This document shows, piece after piece, positions 31,023-43,087 of a DNA stretch of 64,000 nucleotides. Position numbers and translations under genes: made by a program. This stretch comes from Xylona heveae TC161 (taxonomy: Eukaryota > Ascomycota > Xylonomycetes > Xylonales > Xylonaceae), in contig NW_017264194.1 in assembly GCF_001619985.1 (NCBI RefSeq), positions 744,001 to 808,000 of the forward strand, given 5' to 3'. The number at the start of each line of letters is the position of its first letter. Position 1 is the stretch's first letter. The notes beneath the pieces were generated by a model. The model made no database searches, was not told the origin of the DNA, and saw only the letters and a list, made by a program, of their open reading frames with translations.

Positions 31023-33496
31023 ATGGCCACCTCGATGCCTTATCGACCCTCTGGCCATTCCGGCCCCATCAATTCGTCAACTTCATTCACCTCTTTCCCC
31101 ACTTCCAGTTCGCATTCTTCCATGTCTGAATGGCGGCCTCGTACGTCTTCGCGCAATCCATCAACCCGAGGCTCTGGCCGCTCCTCGAAACCTTCCTCCA
31201 CGCCGTCCTCTGTTTTTGGCAACCACTTTGCAAGGCCCCCCGTTGCTCGGACCCGCAAATTAAGATCTCAATATCCGTTGGATTCTGATGAACCTCACGT
31301 CGAGTATATACTTGTGGCATCGTTTCATGTTGATAAGGGTCCCATCATGGAACATCAATATCCTGCTCCCATTAGCGGCGACGAGCACATGCTTGCGGAA
31401 TTGATGTTGCCGGACCAAGCCCATGTCAGGAAGCAGGACTGGACCATTTTCTTCCTGCATAAAGACAATGGCGGTGAAGATGAAAAAGATGATTATTCTG
31501 GGGGTAAGCAAACAGCAGGAGGAGAAGAGGACCATCCCAGTATCGAACAAGATCCTGATGTGACTGAGGAGGAGCGAAAAGAGGAGGAACGCCAAAAGCT
31601 AGAGGATGCCATGGGTGGCTCCGAGGGCCCTCCATTAATATATGTTCTGAACTTGGTCAACACCAAGCAAGACCCGACAGTTAAACGGTGAGTGCTGCGG
31701 AATAGAAAATGTGGGCAACCTGCACGGACAAACACTGACGGTATTCTAGAGGGGCTGTGGTCAAGGCAATGGCGATCTGTACAAGGCATTCGTTCCTCCA
31801 CATTTACAAGCCCTTGCTTCTACTTGCGCTTGATGAATATTTCAAGTCACCACGTCTCGAAACGCTTGCTTCCTTATATGATGCTGTCAATTCAATGGAT
31901 CTCTCATTGATGCCTCGCCTGTCACTGCTTGAACGTATCATCCTTCAAGCGAGCGACAGCAAAGACATGTTTATTGAGAAATTTGAACAAATGATCCAAC
32001 AACGCATGGCCGGGGAATCGAAATCTCCCCTACCTCCCTCATCACCAGATTCTCCATCCAAGTCGACGACCGATTTGACCCGCATGGTTGGCGGACACCG
32101 CTATACGCTTCCTCGCGATACGCACGAATACGAAACCAGGGTCATCTACAATGGGATTCCAATTCCTGTCAAGGTTCCCACCGCGGTGTCTCCAGAAACT
32201 GTGGGCGACTTCTCTCTCATCAAACTCATTCAAACTTTTGCGGGGCCACACAGCACGTCGCCACAGCCGTTCATGTTGCATTCTCACCTGACCACGGCTG
32301 GCGCCTACACGCATCCGATCATTGTCCTGATGAATGCCATGTTGACGCAGAAACGAGTCATTTTCATCGGTCATAATCGTCCCTCTGGAGAAGTAGCAGA
32401 GGCGGTGCTTGCTGCTTGTGCGCTCGCTTCTGGTGGAATTCTCAAAGGATTCACACGACATGCATTCCCATATACGGACTTGACCAAGATTGACGCGCTG
32501 CTTAAAGTTCCTGGGTTCATTGCTGGTGTCACGAATCCTGCATTTGCGAACCACCCAGAGTGGTGGGACTTGCTCTGCGATATCCCAACTGGCAGGATGA
32601 AGATTAGCAGCAGGATCGCGCCAGCGCCAGTGACAGAAGGGCTTGTTTACTTTAATCAACAAATTTCATTATCGGCAAATAACGTCGGTTCTCCTAGCAC
32701 CAATAACCCGTCGGATCCGGTTGGAGACCAGGCTTTTATGGATGACGTCCTCAGAAGCATTGCTAATCGATATGGTGAAGCGAACATTCGAGCCCGCTGG
32801 CGGGACTGGGTTGTCAGATTTACCCGCATGGCTGCCGTTTTTGAAGAGATTGTGTACGGTGCTAGTGCGTTATACATTGGTGGAGACGTTGCAGATGCGG
32901 GCGCTGCGGGTGTGTCGGGCCACGGATATGTCTGGAGCGACGACGCCGCGCGGCAAAGGGAGCTTTCCGGAGCAGTCAGCCGAATCGAAGGGTGGAGAAA
33001 TACACGAAGCTATTACAGCTTTATTCAAGTATGTGGTCATGGGCCCCATTCGCCTCCGTCTGTGCTTTGTACGTTGACAATGATTTAGGACCTCGCCCAG
33101 TTTTACACTTGTTGTCCCATTTCTCAAATCGACTTGCACCACCATCACGACCGGCTTCGAAGTCGGAAACTCACTCATAACGAATCTGCTGCAATTTACT
33201 TCGCGTTCAACTCTACGGTTCATAGCTACGCCGAAATTTGTCAGTTGCTGACGCTGGCGCCAGAAAGTCATGCGGGTCTCTTCTATCTATCCCTGGGTCT
33301 CTTCCACCCAGAAGGGGAAGTGCGAGTGAAAACTGCAGAGTTGCTGGAGAGAATCATGGAGCATGACGCGGGGCGTCATTTTTGGGCCTCGCTCAGCCGC
33401 TTTGCGAAATTGGCATTTCTCCGAATACGCAAGAGCAGAGAAGCCGCGGAAAGGAAGAGGGTCGAGAGTAATCCCGGGTTCGCGATGCGCTCTTGA
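31023..33496 (+). CDS. AFI1: Afi1/MesA-type polarity protein (DENN-like, SPA domain)
   Basis: I read join(31023..31687, 31750..33028, 33089..33496), 783 residues; introns of 62 and 60 nt have GTGAGT and GTATGT donors and restore [12 protein letters not shown] and SFIQDLAQFY. Order: a Ser-rich disordered N-terminus to about residue 80; then [21 protein letters not shown], typical of the Afi1 Arf3-docking domain (PF07792); an acidic Glu-rich loop; then the SPA (stabilisation of polarity axis, PF08616) or DENN-like core with [25 protein letters not shown] and [24 protein letters not shown]. Yeast Afi1 binds Arf3 at the cortex, and Aspergillus MesA stabilises the polarity axis of hyphae, so a role in hyphal tip growth is likely. 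The C-terminal exon is basic. Confidence 0.93.
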
Positions 33497-34644
33497 GCAG
33501 TAGGCAAAGCGCGATAGCCACGTCTGAAACGCTCTTGCCGACGGGGTGAGTGCCGTTTGCCAATGCGTTCTGGCCGACTCGCAACATGTCAGACCCTAAT
33601 TGTAGTGTCCTACAAGTGGAGCCGAGTGAATACTGAGAGCGTAACTGATAGCTAGAACATCAGTTCTGGAACCGCTGGCCAGATGTGGGATCCGTTCGAG
33701 ACCCATTAGACCAATCTGGCAAGATGCGCGTCCAAACACTTTGGCACTTCCAACGCCGCGTCTCAAGCAGCTGATTAAGATCACGCTGCAGTTCCCTTCT
33801 CCGGCCGCTCACATGAGCGTAGTGGTTACCATTGGGCTGATCATATCCCTCCACTCCCCCGTGTGGATACAGCCGCCTCTTTACTCCCAAGATTTATGCT
33901 TTCAGGTCCCCAATACTCGGCTTCAAAGGGGCGCAGAGTAGAAGGAGCTTGGTCTGCCACGACAAGATTCATGGCAGATTAGCCACAGAGTATCTCTGCC
34001 CGCAGAGGGAAGCTTGAGATTATTGTCAAACTGAACGTCTCAACTGAGACGTCTGACTCTTTCAGGAAGATGAACCCGCAAGCTCGTCGGACCTTTTATC
34101 CTCGACTCCACTGGGCACAACAAAATTGGAACGATTCTTATTCCACTTCCCTCCACGAGCTCGACACGGTTTCTTATTCCGCCTTTCCCCTCGCCCTTTA
34201 TTCTTTTGTTGGAGAATCTCATAGAATTAGCAGAAAGGCAGAGCTCGGTTTTGGTTGTATATATGACTGTGATGTCCTATTTTCATTTCTTCATTTCTTT
34301 TTCCGCCCTGCAATTTTTTTTTTCCTTTTCTTTTCTTTTTCTATTTTTTTGGGCTGGAAGAGGTTTATGTATATACACGGCATGGCATGGCATGTCATAG
34401 CTGCCAATGGCACAAGACCGGGTCGAGCCCGAGACTCCGCGTGGATAGATGCGAGGATGCGAGCCACGTCTGGACTCACGCGAGAGGAAATGAATGCAAT
34501 TGCACCGAGATGATCATGCACCATGGATTATGGTAGAATTGATTATAGATTATTTTGATGAATAGATGTTTAGAGGTTCCAAATATATCATGTCTTTTTA
34601 AATGGATTACAATGATGACGAATTAATGCAAGTGGAATAAAATT

Positions 34645-34690
34645 CAGTATTTGGTATTCAGTATTCAGTAGTCGGTATTCAGTATCCGGT
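34645..34690. repeat. Imperfect TATTCAGTA tandem repeat
   Basis: Four to five degenerate units of (T)ATTCAGTA/GTATTCAGT with single-base changes. Confidence 0.7.
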
Positions 34691-35093
34691 ATCTCTAATG
34701 CTAATTGCTAAAAAAACTACTTGGACAAATTAAGAAAGAAAAAGGGGGTAGGTAAGGGTGGGTATGATAGGATAGATAGGACGAAAAATCGGCAGAGTAA
34801 TAAAGTAAGTAAGGTAGTAGGTAGTATACAGACCGAAAATAACGGGAGGGGGGGGGAAGAGGAAAAAGCCGCCCAGAACATGTCATCGTTCCCGTGAATG
34901 CCATATGTCATGATATAAAAGACTGAGAAAAATAAGACACGATCAAGAGAAGAGGACAAATCCCACCCAGAAGACCTAATGACTTGATATCCCAGACACC
35001 CAGATAAAAAGCCGTGTCCTGACGCAATGCGTAACCCGTGGTATTCCCAGAAAAGAAAACAACGCCCACGCTACATGTAGTCTCATGATTCCC

Positions 35094-35117
35094 AAAAAAA
35101 AAAAAAAAAAAAAAAAA
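35094..35117. repeat. A24 homopolymer
   Basis: Twenty-four consecutive A about 160 bases past the stop of the rhodopsin-like gene (T-run in its sense). Confidence 0.88.
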
Positions 35118-35275
35118 GGAAAAAGGTGAGCGAAACATGCAGTCAGACAAATCATGCCCGTGTCCGGATCCCCGACAACGCCGTAGCCTTCTTTTTGCGC
35201 TGGTACGAGAGATACATATTTAGACAAGACGACAAAAGGAAAAGGGAACAAGAACGGGGTCGATCAAGTACAATA

Positions 35276-37194
35276 TCACGACCCCGGTTGCGGAAACTCC
35301 TTGAGCGGGATTTCCACTGCGGGAAGGGATGAGCGCTGCGAAGTCTGCGATGAAGGGGATAGACTATCGTTCAAGAGGCCGCCCACGTCCTGCAGGGAAT
35401 GCTCGGTGCGCGTTCGGGCCAATTGCAAATTGGAGATGCCCATTGATGGGGCACGAGATGAGTCGGTTGGTCGAGCTGCTGGAGGGGAGATGGCTCCGCG
35501 TGCCATGGCAAGGATGGGAGACGAAGAGCTTGCTGGCCCTGCTCGTGCTCCTGCTCCGCCACTCGAGAGGTGATCCCGACTGTGGCCTGTTCGGGATAGA
35601 TACGGGGTGAGGCCCCGCCCGCGGGACCGACTTCTTCCGCGACCCGTCTCGGACGGCGGCGTCAGCAGGCCACCAATGTCGTGCAGGAGTGCCCTGGATC
35701 CTTGACGCGGCTGCGCGTGGTCCTGCGCAATCGACGTGTTGCGCGGCGACGGGGAGTTTGAAGTAGTCAGGGCAGGTTCAGGTCGTGCAATCACACCGTT
35801 GCCGTCTTCGAGCAGTCCGCCAACGTCGAAAAACGACGTTTTGCGGGCATTGGGCGGTCGCGACTGGGTCCCCGGAGAGCGAGGCGGGTCGAGAGCATCC
35901 GGGTGCTTGAGATCGGCATCACTGTCCGACGACGCATCGTCGGCGGGGAATTCCCAGTTCTGATCAATGGCCGGCGTGACAGCCTTGGCCGTGGACGCGA
36001 GCGGAATGGCCATGGGCGCGGGACGTGGCGATTGCACCGAAGCGCGCAGCTCCGGGTGCAGGCGGATGCCGAGGTCGCGGACCAGATCCTCGTCACTTCC
36101 CCAGTGTTGCGTCGTCACCGTGCCGCGACGTGTTGAGGCGCGCTCCATGCTGTCGCTCGTCGAGCCAAACTTGTATTTGATCTTCTTGACGCCACGATCG
36201 CGCACAAAGGATCCGAGGACGAGGCCATTGGTGACGCCGGCGGCCGCCAGAATCTCCACCGAGGCCATGACGGTTCGAAACTGCTGCGACGAACGCGTCT
36301 GGATGATGGCGGGGATACGGTAGAGCGTGATGGCAACGAGGACGAGGGACAGGCTGAAAAGGAGGACGAGGGACATTTTTCTAACAAAATAAAAAAAAAT
36401 GAGCATACTTGAGCGAGAGGGAAATGTTTCAACAAGTCGCGTATTCATCGAACATACCTCTTCAATGGCATGGCGGATTTGATGATGAGAGGAATCGGAA
36501 AGAAGACGAGCAGCAGGTCGGTGATGACGTCGCAGGCGCCCATGGTAATCAGTTGTGCATATCCCTGTCGGCATCGTGGTCCAGGGTCCGGAATCACCTG
36601 CCAATAATGAGAAAAGGGCTGGCATTCGGCGAGAGTCGAGATGACGACGGCGATGAAGGAGATGATGAGAAAGTGTCGGATGATATTGAGGATGATTTCG
36701 TAGGAACGCTTCCAAATGGGGGCCGTAAGCCGTTTGAGGAATTCGGATACGGTAAACTTGGCGATCCACAGGCTGTAGACAAAAAAGTCAGACAAGACAT
36801 TCAACGAAACACCAAAAAAATTGATTGTAGAGCGGGATTGATCAGACGAAACGTACTATGCAGCATACATGATCCGGGAGCACAGGACCAAGCGTGAACC
36901 AATGGAGCGATGATAAATGTCCTCGGGCGTGAGACCGGTGGTGACGGCATTGTTGGTGCCCAGACGCAGCATGGCATGGACGAGGCCCATGCGTAGCAAT
37001 AGCGGGATGATGCTCAAGGCAATGGTCTTGTCCTCGCGAAAGAGCTTCTCGGTGCGGACATAACGACCGGCGATGCGGACGAGTATGATAACCAAGGCAA
37101 AGGCAGTGCACCACCAGCTGAAGAGCAGCGTCGGATTATCCTGGAGCGGCGTTCGAGCAGGCGGCGGCGCAGTGGCGAAGCGGCGGGTCAGCAT
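35276..37194 (-). CDS. Fungal rhodopsin-like seven-TM integral membrane protein with long cytoplasmic tail
   Basis: I read complement(join(35276..36380, 36458..36772, 36857..37194)), 585 residues. I start at MLTRRFATAPPP (37194), the first ATG in frame. About seven hydrophobic segments lie in residues 20-270, with the family block ECQPFSHYWQV and QLITMGACDVITDLLLVFFPIPLI, typical of the fungal rhodopsin/PTH11-related membrane domain (PF20684). Introns of 84 and 77 nt restore MYAAYSLWIAKF and MPLKRKMSLVLL. The C-terminal 310 residues are Ser/Pro/Arg-rich and predicted cytoplasmic, carrying three copies of D(V/I)GGLL. No CFEM domain is present. Some relatives are receptor-like, but the ligand and role here are unknown. 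Confidence 0.85.
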
Positions 37195-37731
37195 CGTCGG
37201 CGGTTGCAAGACGCAGACCGCCACGACAACGGGGTTACGAATGTCGCAGGGCAAATGGGGCTCAGTGATCTCGACAGAATGTATTCGTCACAAGAGAAGT
37301 TGAGCGTGCTTGGATCATTGCGATGGCCAACTGTGATAACGTCCAATAGTAAGGTGTGATAAGCAGGATGACTCCGAACAAAGGACAGGTTCGACCCCTC
37401 TCCCTCCTCGTCCGTTCAAAGCGACACAGGACGATTAGAGAGAAAATATAAACCCCAGACGCAATGTGAAACGGAGGAGAATTGAGGAGCAATGGTCGAG
37501 AGGGAGGATGAGATTCGGCGGTAGTGGAGTGAGCGATCCAGAGTATTAGCGGCGCTATAACGAGACGAAGCCACGAGGGAGGTAATCCGGAGAAAAAGAA
37601 GTTGGAGACGAGACGGCGAGAGACCGAGAGAGTTTTGGCTCAGATAGGAAGAGATAGGGGGAGATGAAGGATCGTTTCGGGTCGTGATGGTTGAGAGATT
37701 GGGGGAGATAATGAGATAGTTAGCAGTCAGT

Positions 37732-37761
37732 TAGGTAGGTAGGTAGGTATGGTATGGTATG
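37732..37761. repeat. GGTA/GGTAT tandem repeat
   Basis: Four to five AGGT units followed by three TATGG units. Confidence 0.8.
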
Positions 37762-38000
37762 GGTGGTCGTAGGTGCGGCACAAAAAAAGTAAGACTAGGT
37801 GCATAGCAGGTCCCGGGGGGGGGTCTGGGCCTTTGGATGTGGAGAGATATGGCATCCAAGATTGGTACCCAGTGCGTATCCAGTTAGAGTCCAAGGAAAG
37901 CGTCAAAGTGGGTTGACCGTTACAAAAGATGAGTAGCGGTTTGAGAAGAGTTGGTGGCAGGAAAGCCAGACAGACAAGACGGGCGGAAGAAGTGCAGAAC

Positions 38001-38025
38001 AAAGCAAAGCAAAGCAAAGCAAAGC
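38001..38025. repeat. AAAGC pentamer repeat (5 units)
   Basis: Five perfect head-to-tail AAAGC units in the gene-free stretch upstream of the rhodopsin-like gene. Confidence 0.9.
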
Positions 38026-40126
38026 TGCTGGGTGCTTTGATCGCAGGGCCGAATTGGCAGCATCATGAGTGGACGGGGCGGCACGATAGGCGGCCCTGGT
38101 AGCGTGGCAGGCAAGCAAAGTTCAGCTAAAAACTCTTAAACGGACCGACAGCGAGATAAATTCATTTGGCTTCGGATCGAGCTGAGAGACGGCGCCATTT
38201 CCGTTTCGATGGGGCTCTACTACTCAAAAGAGGAAAAGGTCCATATCTGTATCGGAGTACGTCGCTATGATGACCTTTTTTGGTGGAGTTGCGCTTTTTG
38301 GACCCTGGAAATGCTAGAAAGGGTGGGGGGTGTGATTTTGCGGTTCCGTCAGGGCCAAGGGGAGGGGAAAAAAAAGAGTAAAGACACATGGTTGGGTGCA
38401 GATAATGCGTCGAGTCCCAAGGTGCCGGATGGGGGGAAGGAAGAGTCAACCCTGCACATGTCGATTAAACATCCAATCCTTTATTATCATCTTACTAGGT
38501 AGGTATTCGCATTGCATTCTTATTTCGGCACGAGTGCCGCGATCATCTTGTCCCTTTGGCTTGCCCTCCTATCTGGGACCATTGGGTCAATCCATGAACA
38601 GGAGATGCCCGAGGCCTTGGAATTGGGGGGGAGTGGGGAAACCAGCTACTACGAATGGTATTCTAGTTGATTTTTTTTTTTTACCGCGGATGCATGTGCC
38701 AGGCGAGAGCGAGAGAGAAAAAAAAAAGAGGAGCAAAGTGGGAGGAGGCCGGGGCGCCGAGTGGGGGCAACAACATGGTCAGTGATAAGCATTGATGACC
38801 GTACAGACAGTGCAGTACCATAAAGACATGTACATTTCAAATCGTAAAAGACGACTATTGGACCCGTAAAGTAGGTTTGCTGGGGATCACAAAAAGAAAT
38901 TGGAATTATATATTTATCGCGATCCTTCTTCTGACACGCAAGGAAGAGAGCGCCACCAAAAGGGACAGCCTGACAGGCAACAAGTAGACAGAGATAAGGA
39001 CGTTTGGGGGCTGCTCTGCCAGCCGCGCGCGGCAGCGAAAAGGGTAAAGGACGAGCGCTGGGAGATGAGAAGTGGTATGATTATGCTGTCAGTGATGGAT
39101 CCTAGTTCCCCATGTGTGACCCAAGTATCTCACATCTTGGACCTATCATTCATCTTTAATTATCATCAACATCATCTCGACTCATCTTCCTCATCTTCCT
39201 CATCTCTCGTCCTTTTTACTATATTCTTCCCTTTCTGCAAAGTCTAAGGAATGAGTTGTGGGAATTTACCGACTTTTCGAGGTTCCTAGGTTCCCAGTCT
39301 TCGGTTACGCTACCCAATGGGGATATCCTTCCGAGTGGGGATGAGGCGCAGCTTTCGTTTCCGGGTAATCACCAGAGCCCCCCAGTATGGGAGTAAATTC
39401 GGAACTCCAATGGTACCGTTCTCCGGTCATCGTCCCCAAGCCGATCCCTTCCCCGTCATTCAATCGTCAGAGTCCATTTACCGTACTTTTTTACTGGGCC
39501 CAGTCATGTCCCACAAAAGAAAATAATCTATTTGAAAAATTAATAACTACCTTATCCACTTCAGAATCTTATATTATTCAATTCCCTCATAACCTCCTTC
39601 TATCAACTACAAAATACTTTGTACTGCATTACCTACAGGTATAGACGAAATATCCATCACCCCGTATATCCGTGCTACAACGATAGCCGAGTGATGCATC
39701 ACCACCCTAGCAGCTGTACGTGATTGCTGCCTCGGCTCAGCGCCAAGCTGAACCGTTCCCGTCGATCCAGACCTCTCCCGCCATCCAATATCCTCACACA
39801 CACAAAGTATTTGATCTGATGTGTAGCGCCGACAGTGTTGGATTTAGTTGCTTGACATTTCAATGTCAGTCCTCATTTGTGCTCTTATTCTTCTATTCTC
39901 TTATTCTCTTGCTCTCTTGTTCTACTCGTCTCTTGCTATTGCTTAACCCCTGCGAGAGGCACCTGTAGCTGTTGTTCACCAGTACAAAGTACCCCTACAA
40001 CTGTCGTGTGCCCAACTTCCACGTCCGACGCAAGTAGCGCTACACCCTAGTCTCTCCCAGTCCCCATATGGCGCCAACAGCGCTATGCTTCAGCGTTGAC
40101 CCCTGTAACTGTCTGCTGTACCCGTT

Positions 40127-40170
40127 TTACCTTAAGGTAACTTACCTAACCTACCTTACCTACCTAAGGT
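40127..40170. repeat. ACCTTAAGGT-type palindromes
   Basis: A perfect 14-bp palindrome TTACCTTAAGGTAA at 40127-40140 is followed by TTACCTAACC-type words and by ACCTAAGGT at 40162-40170. The arrangement is a cluster of related palindromic words, not a coding sequence. Confidence 0.75.
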
Positions 40171-40500
40171 ATCCATACCCTCAATGTCATACCTTAGTTG
40201 CCTTGGTCTTCACGATTCCTCCTGTTTCAACATACCTGTGAGCTTAAGCTTAGGTACGCACTCCACAACAACTACAGCGCCATTCACCTTTATCATTGTA
40301 AGTTATACTACAACGTACATTATACCAACAATATCCCCCGTGAAATATCCCCCGTCAAAGAGATCACATCACATCTCATCTCATCCCATCTCCAAGGTAC
40401 AATACACTTTTATTCCATAGAATCCATACCCATGTCTATAATTCCCCTTTTCTTCCTCTTCAAAAGCTAAAGTACCGATGATATACTTTCCCCACAACCT

Positions 40501-40604
40501 ACTACACCCTACTTTCTACACTATACAATACACACTATACACTATACACCCTACACCCTACACTCTGCACCCTACACTACACTATACACTGTGCACTGTG
40601 CACC
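40501..40604. repeat. Degenerate ACACTAT/ACACCCT tandem repeat
   Basis: About 100 bases of 7-nt-like units (ACACTAT, ACACCCT, GCACTGT) repeated head to tail with substitutions. It superficially recalls telomere repeats but does not match TTAGGG/CCCTAA. Confidence 0.75.
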
Positions 40605-41070
40605 TGCAAGCCTTTCGTCCAGTATACTGTCCCGGTACAGCGGAACCACTGTAGTCTGTACCACTGCAAATCCAGGGCTGGCATTCCTGTGCCACTGTGC
40701 CACTGTATGACTATAACTTAACTGTACTCCTTAACTGACTGCACTTCTACATCTATATGTCAAGTGAGACATTTGCAGATCGTGCAGATCTTATTCATTT
40801 CTACTTTGGTACGAGTACGGTGTAACTCCCTCTTGAGCAAAATTGGGACTCGGACAAAGACGACCTGAATACTCTTACTCTTACTCTCTTTGCGCTCTGC
40901 TGTACAGTACCACAAAAACCCGCAGTGCGACTCAAACCCAGCTGGCGGGGAATAACAGCCCAGCTGACGGTAATAACAAAAATGAGGAAACTGACAGAAA
41001 CTTAATTCGTCCCTTGCCTTGTACTCGTAAATCAGACATACTACTTTTGTACTGTAGCTTTGTACTTACC

Positions 41071-41119
41071 TACGGAGTAAGGATGATAGGACGACCGACA
41101 TGGCTGGGAGTACTCCGTA
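41071..41119. repeat. Inverted pair of TACGGAGTA
   Basis: TACGGAGTA at 41071-41079 and its exact reverse complement TACTCCGTA at 41111-41119, 31 bases apart. The same 9-mer also occurs at 18260-18268 and 55255-55263. Confidence 0.85.
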
Positions 41120-41485
41120 AGTTAACTATACCCTAGGTGCCTATTGTTCACCGATTACCTTTCTTAGGTCCAGGGCCGACGTGAAACCAATCACAAGTTA
41201 TGGCTGTCTGACTTTGGCGTGTTGGCGTGGGGACATGCACATGGATCCAATACCTTGATAATACTTATAAAAAGAACCCACAAGAAGAGAAAATTAAAGA
41301 GAGAGAAATGTCCCAAATAGAACAAAAAGAGAAATAATCATGGATTATTATTGAAAGAGATATGGCTCGATTAAGACAAAAGCGTCAAGGCTTTTCCACT
41401 ACCTGTCAATACAGAAACTCCATATATACCAGGGTCTCGTCTCCAACAATGCGCCATAAGACAACGCGAAAGGATCAAATACAGC

Positions 41486-43087
41486 TCAAGCAAACGCCCG
41501 AGTTTCCTGCTCGCAGTAAGCCCAGAACTGCTCGGCCACGCCCTTTCCGCCTTCAGACGTGCTGCGCAGCCCCGGAACAATGTCCTGTCGAATCGGACCC
41601 AGACGGCCCCACGGGATAATGTATTGGCCGGTATTTTGCAGCGTGAGATCATCTGACAGACCCGCAAAGAGCTCCGTATAGGCTCCGTAGATTGGATGGT
41701 ATGTAATCAGGATTTCCTTTGAGTTTTGATATACGTTAGACAAATATCTGAAAAGAGAGGTATATATTATAAATAAAAAATAAAACCCCAAAACGAAAAA
41801 AGGGAGGCAGGAAAAAAAAAGGTCAAAAGGCATGACAGAGTACGTACTATGATTGTCCTGGTAACAATGTTATGTTCGCGCTGGAGATCCGTTTTGAGGT
41901 TTCCGGGATTGAAGCTCTGGAATTACATCATGTCAGTGATATCTCCCCCTCAACGAGCTGCGGTAATAACTAGCTCTGATCCCTTTCTCTCTCATCTCTC
42001 AAATATATCCAATATCCAATCTGAATGTCAAGGACTCCGGGTAGAATAACAAGGGCGGAATGCAAGCAGCAGAATGCAAGACAGAACTCACCAAACTAAC
42101 AATCCCATCCTTTTCATATCTTCTCGCAAACTCGGATCCCAACAGTACATTCCCCGCCTTGCTCTGGCCGTAATCGACCTCTGGCCGATTAAACACCGTT
42201 GGCCTGCCTGAAGCATCGTCGAGCACCACTCCACCCTTTGGCGCAAGCACGTCGACGACCAACGAGCCCGCCCAAGTAACGCGTACGGTTCCAGGGGGCG
42301 ACGACGCTGCAGTTTTCTGAAGAATCGGGACTAATTCCTGCGTGAACAGGAACGGGCCCAGGCAATTCGTGCCCATTTGGACTTCATGGCCCTAGATCCC
42401 CATGGTCAATCTCGTTTCATATAACCCGAATATTACCTGCCCATCCAACGGCATATTTGGTTTATTTCAGGGGAAAAAGAAAGAAAACATAGACAAATAC
42501 CTGCGTCGATTTCCTTCCCACAGGAGGAGTCATCACGCCCGCATTATTCCACAACACATCCAGCCGCTTCTCTTTACTCAAGAACTCCTGCGCGGCAGGC
42601 TTGATGGTCGCTAGGTCGCCCAGGTCTACGCTCAGAAACTCCACTCGGCCTTTGGATTGCGGATGCGCGGCCTTGATGCGCTCGATTGCCTTGAGGGCCT
42701 TGTCGCGGGTCCGGCCGGCCGCGTAGACGGTGGCATTCTTGGAGTAGAGGATCTTGGTCAGTTCGAAACCGACGCCTGCGTAGCCGCCTGTCACGATGAA
42801 GACCTAGACATGTCAGCATTTTTTTTTATCACACACTTTTTTTTTTGTTTTGTTTCGTTGGTGCTGTTGTAGGGAGAGAAAAGGGGAAACATGAGGGGCA
42901 AAGGATGTTTAAATAACACGAGCATCATCGAAAATAAAAGATCTGAAACAGACCACACAGGGGCTATAATTGCAACATGATACATGTAACATCTCGAAGC
43001 TCACACCTTTCCAGATTGATCACGGAGTTCTTTTTCTGTAAGGACCGGCGCGGGGATCCAGAAACTCTGGCTGAACGAGTTCCCCAT
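41486..43087 (-). CDS. Short-chain dehydrogenase/reductase (retinol-dehydrogenase/WW-oxidoreductase-like)
   Basis: I read complement(join(41486..41716, 41848..41916, 42092..42391, 42501..42803, 43007..43087)), 327 residues. NAD(P) motif TGGYAGVG at residues 32-39, NNAG at 113-116 and the catalytic YGQSK (Tyr202, Lys206) are in place; the Ser region is WAGSL rather than the common SSS. NPGNLKTDLQR and PIYGAYTELFAGLS are typical of this fungal SDR group, which acts on unknown small carbonyl or alcohol substrates in the cytosol. The last junction is the least certain: the strong GTACGT donor at 41847 needs the AAAG acceptor (exon at 41716) to keep frame, whereas a more pyrimidine-rich CAG lies 31 bases upstream and would shift it. 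No signal peptide or membrane segment is obvious. Confidence 0.88.

Larger units (their letters stand above)
33497..35275. other. Intergenic, convergent 3' ends of AFI1 and the rhodopsin-like gene
   Basis: 1,779 bases without a supported gene. Short frames near 34,070-34,513 are T-rich and show no domain. There is a small tandem repeat of TATTCAGTA-like units at about 34645-34690 and an A24 run at 35094-35117. Confidence 0.55.
37195..41485. other. 4.3-kb stretch without recognisable genes
   Basis: It lies between the 5' end of the rhodopsin-like gene and the 3' end of the short-chain dehydrogenase. Open frames are short, overlap in several frames and show no family motif. The left part holds short tandem motifs (GGTA/GGTAT at 37732-37761, AAAGC x5 at 38001-38025). 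The right part (39,900-41,150) is rich in ACCT/AGGT words, short palindromes and CACTATACA-like repeats. It may be a long promoter, host noncoding RNA or be degraded repeat sequence; I see no intact element. Confidence 0.5.

Noticed and set aside
40540-40585. Possible interstitial telomere repeat (ACACCCT units)
   Set aside because: The unit does not match CCCTAA and degenerates within about 100 bases; listed as a simple tandem repeat only.
37195-41485. Intact transposable element in the gene-free stretch
   Set aside because: No transposase or polymerase motif, no terminal repeats with target duplication that I could see; only short simple repeats and palindromes.
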